Shown: one piece after another, positions 60,072 to 64,000 of the stretch
Position numbering within the stretch: the stretch's first letter is position 1
How the letters are laid out: the number at the start of each line of letters is the position of its first letter
DNA from: JAABSQ01 sp964573705
GTDB lineage: Bacteria; Desulfobacterota; Desulfobacteria; Desulfobacterales; Desulfococcaceae
Assembly: GCA_964573705.1 (NCBI GenBank)
Contig: CAZNLT010000009.1
Location: 1-64,000, forward strand
Direction: 5' to 3'
DNA length: 64,000 nt
Program-made: the position numbers and the translations under genes
Notes under the pieces: model-generated
The model's input: the letters and a program-made list of their open reading frames with translations, nothing else
Databases searched by the model: none
What the model was told of the DNA's origin: nothing

Positions 60072-61277
60072 ATGTCGGAAAAAGTCAATAAAGTGGTGCT
60101 GGCCTACTCGGGCGGACTGGATACCTCGGTAATTCTGAGATGGCTGATTGAAACCTATGACTGCGAGGTGGTCGCCTTTTCGGCGGACATCGGCCAGGAT
60201 GAGGAACTGGATACGATCGAAGACAAGGCGACCCGCACCGGGGCGTCCAAGGTCTATATCGACGATCTTCAGGAAGAGTTTATTCGGGACTATGTTTTTC
60301 CGGCATTTCGGGCCAATGTACTCTACGAGGGGCAGTACCTTCTGGGGACCTCCATCGCCCGGCCCCTGATCGCCAAACGGCAGATCGAAATCGCCAACCT
60401 GGAAGGGGCCGATGCGGTCAGCCACGGCGCTACCGGCAAGGGCAACGATCAGGTCCGATTCGAGCTGAGCTACTATGCCCTGAAACCCGACATCAAGGTG
60501 ATCGCCCCCTGGCGGGAGTGGGACCTCAATTCCCGGACCGCCCTGATGGAATTCGCCGCCACCCACCATATTCCGGTGCTGTCCACCCGGGCCAAACCCT
60601 ACAGCACCGACCGGAACATGCTCCACATCAGCTATGAGGGCGGGATTCTGGAAGATCCCTGGGCCCCGCCGCCGGAGGATATCTATACCGTCACGGTATC
60701 CCCCAAGGATGCGCCGGACCAGGCCGAAGAGATCGAGATCACCTTTGAGCAGGGGGACCCGATCGCGATCAACGGAAAGGCCCTGTCGCCGGCGACCCTG
60801 TTCCGGGAGCTGAACCGCATCGGCGGCAAACACGGCATCGGCCGGGCCGACCTGGTGGAGAACCGGTTCGTGGGCATGAAGTCCCGCGGGGTATACGAAA
60901 CCCCCGGGGGCGCCATTTTGAGGACCGCCCATATCGCCATGGAATCGATTACCATGGACCGGGAGGTGATGCACCTTCGGGATTCCCTGATGCCCAAATA
61001 CGCCCAGCTGATCTACAACGGGTTCTGGTTCTCCCCGGAGCGCGAGCTGATGCAGAAGATGATCGACGAATCCCAAACGGCGGTTTCCGGTATCGTGCGG
61101 CTGGAGCTTTACAAAGGAAACTGCAGAGTGCTGGGGCGGAAATCCGATTTCACCCTCTACAGCGAAGCCTTCGCCACCTTCGAGGACGACACCGTCTACC
61201 GGCAGGGGGACGCCGAGGGATTCATCAAGCTGAACGCGCTTCGGCTTCGAATACGGGAAATGAACCGCAAAAAATAG
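60072..61277 (+). CDS. argG: Argininosuccinate synthase
   Basis: ArgG joins citrulline and aspartate with ATP in arginine synthesis. The 401-residue protein has the PP-loop AYSGGLDTSVI at about residues 10-20, the GRADLVENRFVGMKSRG block and YNGFWFSPER. A CAGGAG site precedes the start. ArgG and ArgH follow the repeat element, while argF, which makes their substrate citrulline, is not in this window and must be elsewhere. Confidence 0.97.
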   Translation: MSEKVNKVVLAYSGGLDTSVILRWLIETYDCEVVAFSADIGQDEELDTIEDKATRTGASKVYIDDLQEEFIRDYVFPAFRANVLYEGQYLLGTSIARPLIAKRQIEIANLEGADAVSHGATGKGNDQVRFELSYYALKPDIKVIAPWREWDLNSRTALMEFAATHHIPVLSTRAKPYSTDRNMLHISYEGGILEDPWAPPPEDIYTVTVSPKDAPDQAEEIEITFEQGDPIAINGKALSPATLFRELNRIGGKHGIGRADLVENRFVGMKSRGVYETPGGAILRTAHIAMESITMDREVMHLRDSLMPKYAQLIYNGFWFSPERELMQKMIDESQTAVSGIVRLELYKGNCRVLGRKSDFTLYSEAFATFEDDTVYRQGDAEGFIKLNALRLRIREMNRKK

Positions 61278-61300
61278 GGGTTACGGAGAGCATAGAAAAA

Positions 61301-62695
61301 ATGGACCGGAAGCTGTGGGACGGAAGATTTCAGGAAGGCACCGATTCCCTGGTGGAGCGGTTCACCGCTTCCATCGGGTATGATCGGCGGCTGTATGCCT
61401 GCGACATTCAGGGCAGCATCGCCCATTGCACCATGCTGGCGAAATGCGGGATCATCGGCCGGGAAGAATCGGACACCCTGATTCAGGGGCTGGTCCAGAT
61501 TCAAAGGGAGATCGAGGCCGGCGACTTTACCTATGACGACCGCCTGGAAGACATTCACATGCACATCGAGTCGCGGCTCGGGGAGATCGTGGGCAAGGTC
61601 GCCCAGAAGCTTCACACCGCCCGAAGCCGAAACGACCAGGTGGCTTTGGACATTCGTCTCTATCTTCGGGAAGAAGTCCGGCGGATGATCGACGCGCTGA
61701 AAAACCTGCGGACCACCCTGGTCGACATGGCCGAGGAACATCTCGGCGCCGTGCTGCCCGGGTACACCCATCTTCAGCGGGCCCAGCCGGTGCTTCTTTC
61801 TCACCACCTCATGGCCTATTATGAAATGTTCACCCGGGATGCCGAGCGACTGGCCGACGGTCTTACCAGAATCAACATCATGCCTCTGGGCAGCGCGGCA
61901 CTGGCCGGCACCACCTATCCCATCGATCGATCGTATGTGGCGGAGCTTCTCGGGTTTCCCCGGGTTTCAACCAACAGCATGGACACGGTGGCCGACCGGG
62001 ATTTCGTTCTTGAATTTTTATCGGCCGCCGCCATCTGCATGATCCACTTCAGCCGCCTTTCCGAAGAACTCATCCTCTGGTCTTCTTCCGAATTCGGGTT
62101 CGTGGAAATCTCCGATGCCTTTACCACCGGCAGCAGCATCATGCCACAGAAAAAGAACCCGGACGTCTGCGAACTGGCCAGGGGAAAAACCGGCCGGGTG
62201 GTGGGGGACCTGGTGGCCCTGATGACCTTGATGAAATCGCTGCCCATGGCCTATAACCGGGACATGCAGGAAGACAAGGAGCCGCTCTTTGACGGGGTGG
62301 ACACCCTCAAGATGATCATCGAGGTCTATACCCGAATGCTGCCCAACATCCGGTTCAATAAAGAAGCCATGGAGAACGCCACCCGAACCGGATTTTTGAA
62401 TGCCACCGATATGGCCGATTACCTGGTGACCAAGGGGATGCCTTTTCGGGAGGCCCACGGCTGTGTCGGGCGAGCGGTCGGTCACGCCCTCTCGGAAAAC
62501 CTGGAACTCCATGAGCTGAGCCTGGAAGCACTAAAGAAATTCTCCGATAGAATCGAAGCGGACATTTTCGATTATCTGTCCACGGATCAGGTGGTGAATC
62601 GACGGAAATCCGCCGGGGGAACCGCTGTTGAAAACGTTCGGGAAGCCATCGCTCTCGCGAGTGGTGCAATCGATAATGAACCGATCTACACCTGA
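61301..62695 (+). CDS. argH: Argininosuccinate lyase
   Basis: ArgH splits argininosuccinate to arginine and fumarate. The 464-residue protein has the fumarase/lyase signature GSSIMPQKKNPD (catalytic serine loop), HTARSRNDQV and GYTHLQRAQPV. The length is normal. ACGGAG precedes ATG 61301. Its end overlaps the FN3 lipoprotein gene by about 20 bases. Confidence 0.97.
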   Translation: MDRKLWDGRFQEGTDSLVERFTASIGYDRRLYACDIQGSIAHCTMLAKCGIIGREESDTLIQGLVQIQREIEAGDFTYDDRLEDIHMHIESRLGEIVGKVAQKLHTARSRNDQVALDIRLYLREEVRRMIDALKNLRTTLVDMAEEHLGAVLPGYTHLQRAQPVLLSHHLMAYYEMFTRDAERLADGLTRINIMPLGSAALAGTTYPIDRSYVAELLGFPRVSTNSMDTVADRDFVLEFLSAAAICMIHFSRLSEELILWSSSEFGFVEISDAFTTGSSIMPQKKNPDVCELARGKTGRVVGDLVALMTLMKSLPMAYNRDMQEDKEPLFDGVDTLKMIIEVYTRMLPNIRFNKEAMENATRTGFLNATDMADYLVTKGMPFREAHGCVGRAVGHALSENLELHELSLEALKKFSDRIEADIFDYLSTDQVVNRRKSAGGTAVENVREAIALASGAIDNEPIYT

Positions 62696-63146
62696 GGCCG
62701 GGATTCAGCGTAAAATTTTTTTATCGGTGATGATGGCGTTTTTCTCTATTACAGGGATTCTGGCCGGATGTGGGGTAAAAACCCCCCCGGTGCCTCCTCA
62801 ACTAGAGCCGCCGCCGGCGGTGACCGATCTGGCCGGCTCCATCGAGGGCGATGTCATTCAGCTGCGCTGGACCATTCCGGACTGGGAATCCGATAAAGAC
62901 GATCTGGCCGGTTTTCGAATCTATCGGTCGCAAATTCCGCTCTCTGAAATGTTCTGTGAAGACTGCCCGATCACCTTTGAGCTGATTGATGAAGTTCCGA
63001 TTACCCGGGCGAATCAAGAAACCGGCAACATGACCTACACCGACCGACTGGAAAAGGGAAACCGCTATATTTATCGAATTCTTCCCGTCACCGAACTGGG
63101 GCTGATCGGGCCGGAATCCAACGTGATTCGCTTTACGCATTCCTGA
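62676..63146 (+). CDS. Lipoprotein with fibronectin type III-like domain
   Basis: The 156-residue protein has a lipobox (ILAGC) after a hydrophobic segment (about 18-33), a proline-rich spacer (TPPVPPQLEPPPAV) and an FN3-like domain (AVTDLAGSIEGDVIQLRWTIPDW..., ending in the TELGLIGPESNVI strand). It occupies the place of the small lipoprotein LptM (YifL) between argH and lysA/dapF in many proteobacteria, but is larger. It is probably an outer-membrane lipoprotein. The start at 62676 overlaps the argH end; ATG 62730 is an alternative. Confidence 0.75.
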   Translation: MNRSTPEAGIQRKIFLSVMMAFFSITGILAGCGVKTPPVPPQLEPPPAVTDLAGSIEGDVIQLRWTIPDWESDKDDLAGFRIYRSQIPLSEMFCEDCPITFELIDEVPITRANQETGNMTYTDRLEKGNRYIYRILPVTELGLIGPESNVIRFTHS

Positions 63147-63178
63147 ACCTCGAATCGCACCCGACCGGAGTGGGGTCT

Positions 63179-64000
63179 ATGGACAAAATTCCTTTTTATA
63201 AAATGAGCGGCAGCGGAAACGATTTTATCATCATCGACAACCGCGAGGGGATCATGGATGAAGATCTCCTCAAGGAATTTATCGTTAAGGTCTGCGCCCG
63301 GGGAGTATCGGTCGGTGCCGACGGGTTGATCCTGATTGAACGATCCGAATGGGCCAATTTCAAATGGCGGTTTTATAATGCCGACGGTTCCTCCGCCGAA
63401 ATGTGCGGAAACGGATCCCGGTGTGCGGCCCGATTCGCCTTTCTGAACGGCATCGGCGGCCGCAGACTGACCTTTGAAACCGATTCAGGGATTATCCTCG
63501 CAGAGCTTATCGGGCGCCGGGCCAAGGTTCAACTGCCGGACCCGACCGACATGATAATCGGTCGGGAAATCGATTTGGAGGGGTCTCCGGTGGCCCTCAG
63601 CAGTCTTCGTGTGGGGGTGCCGCATGTGGTGGTGAAATCCGGCGAAATGGATGACCGGGAACTGGTGGCGTTGGGTCGGAAGGTCCGGTTCCATTCGGAG
63701 TTCGCTCCCGAGGGAGCCAATGTCAATTTCGTCCGCAGGGAATCAGATGGTACCCTTCTCAACCGAACTTACGAGCGAGGGGTGGAAGGGGAAACCCTGG
63801 CTTGCGGCACCGGTTCCGCTTCCGCGGCCCTGGTGATGGCGGAAACAGAAGGAGAAGCATCGCCCATTCGCGTCCATACCAAAATCGGTACCCGGTTGAG
63901 CATCCATTTTGAAAGAACCGAAGCGGGCGAATATTACAACCTGTTCCTGGAAGGAGATGCGCGTCTGATCTACACCGGCGAACTCCGAAAAGAGGCCTGG
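63179..64000 (+). CDS. dapF: Diaminopimelate epimerase (runs off the right edge)
   Basis: DapF interconverts L,L- and meso-diaminopimelate for peptidoglycan and lysine synthesis. The frame is open from ATG 63179 to the window end: 274 codons, and the last codons (GELRKEAW) suggest the stop is just beyond. FYKMSGSGNDF, the first catalytic cysteine in EMCGNGSRC, and the second in ETLACGTGSASA are all present. It follows the FN3 lipoprotein; lysA, often found between them, is absent here. Confidence 0.95.
   Translation, partial: MDKIPFYKMSGSGNDFIIIDNREGIMDEDLLKEFIVKVCARGVSVGADGLILIERSEWANFKWRFYNADGSSAEMCGNGSRCAARFAFLNGIGGRRLTFETDSGIILAELIGRRAKVQLPDPTDMIIGREIDLEGSPVALSSLRVGVPHVVVKSGEMDDRELVALGRKVRFHSEFAPEGANVNFVRRESDGTLLNRTYERGVEGETLACGTGSASAALVMAETEGEASPIRVHTKIGTRLSIHFERTEAGEYYNLFLEGDARLIYTGELRKEAW

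Noticed and set aside
1..64000. CRISPR arrays, tRNA/rRNA genes and insertion sequences
   Set aside because: No regularly spaced repeats, no cloverleaf-type sequence ending in CCA with typical arms, and no transposase motifs were seen.

Overview
The window is 64 kb of GC-rich chromosomal DNA with about 60 recognisable genes on both strands. There are no rRNA or tRNA genes, no CRISPR array and no intact insertion sequence. The gene set points to an anaerobic deltaproteobacterium (Desulfobacterota, probably a Desulfobacterales-type sulfate reducer). The signs are a multi-cluster Fe-S/flavin electron-transfer operon, an ADP-forming acyl-CoA synthetase next to a crotonase, a sigma-54 controlled TauE/SafE permease with its own two-component system, and an hslVU-arg-dapF gene order. 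The taxonomic placement is inference from gene content.

Layout. 1-2.7 kb: CheB followed by a truncated CheR remnant, then KdsB. 2.7-8.9 kb: GuaA with a membrane coiled-coil protein; a TrpF-like orphan; elongation factor P; and a leftward operon encoding a CPBP membrane protease, a retropepsin-like protease and a DUF3047 protein. 9.1-13.2 kb: a leftward electron-transfer operon (four-cluster ferredoxin subunit, NuoF-tail/GltD fusion, 70-residue protein, NuoG/HoxU-like subunit) with no catalytic subunit. 13.6-18.9 kb: a clear sigma-54 promoter, then TauE permease, two small membrane proteins, a histidine kinase and an NtrC-type regulator. 19-22.7 kb and up to 23.9 kb: an MltD-like transglycosylase and a leftward NAD-salvage operon (pncB, nicotinamidase-like gene, and a HAD-NadD-NrtR-like triple fusion). 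24-29 kb: crotonase, acyl-CoA synthetase, CinA and a Uma2-family gene. 29-32 kb is decayed: an anchored binding-protein-like gene, REP-like hairpins, an mrp pseudogene and an intact DUF134 gene.

32.2-38.3 kb holds the most unusual block: a five-gene operon encoding a 922-residue helical/TPR-like protein, a J-domain protein without its HPD motif, a divergent GrpE, a short Hsp70 and a zinc-ribbon protein. It looks like a dedicated accessory Hsp70 system. 38.4-47.7 kb: PyrD, a ferritin-like protein, a chalcone-isomerase-like protein, a secreted nuclease, a membrane TrkA-C protein, a DEAD-box helicase, a hydrolase, an NlpC/P60 lipoprotein and XerD. 47.7-53.7 kb: GalE, a lipoprotein, CoaBC, a type 4/5 uracil-DNA glycosylase, NfeD and a slipin. 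53.8-64 kb: a Rho-N-like protein, a HAD protein, XerC, HslV and HslU, then ArgB, ArgD, a ~150-bp nested inverted-repeat element where argF is commonly found, ArgG, ArgH, an FN3 lipoprotein and DapF, which runs off the right edge.

All identifications come from reading protein motifs and gene order by eye. No database search was run.
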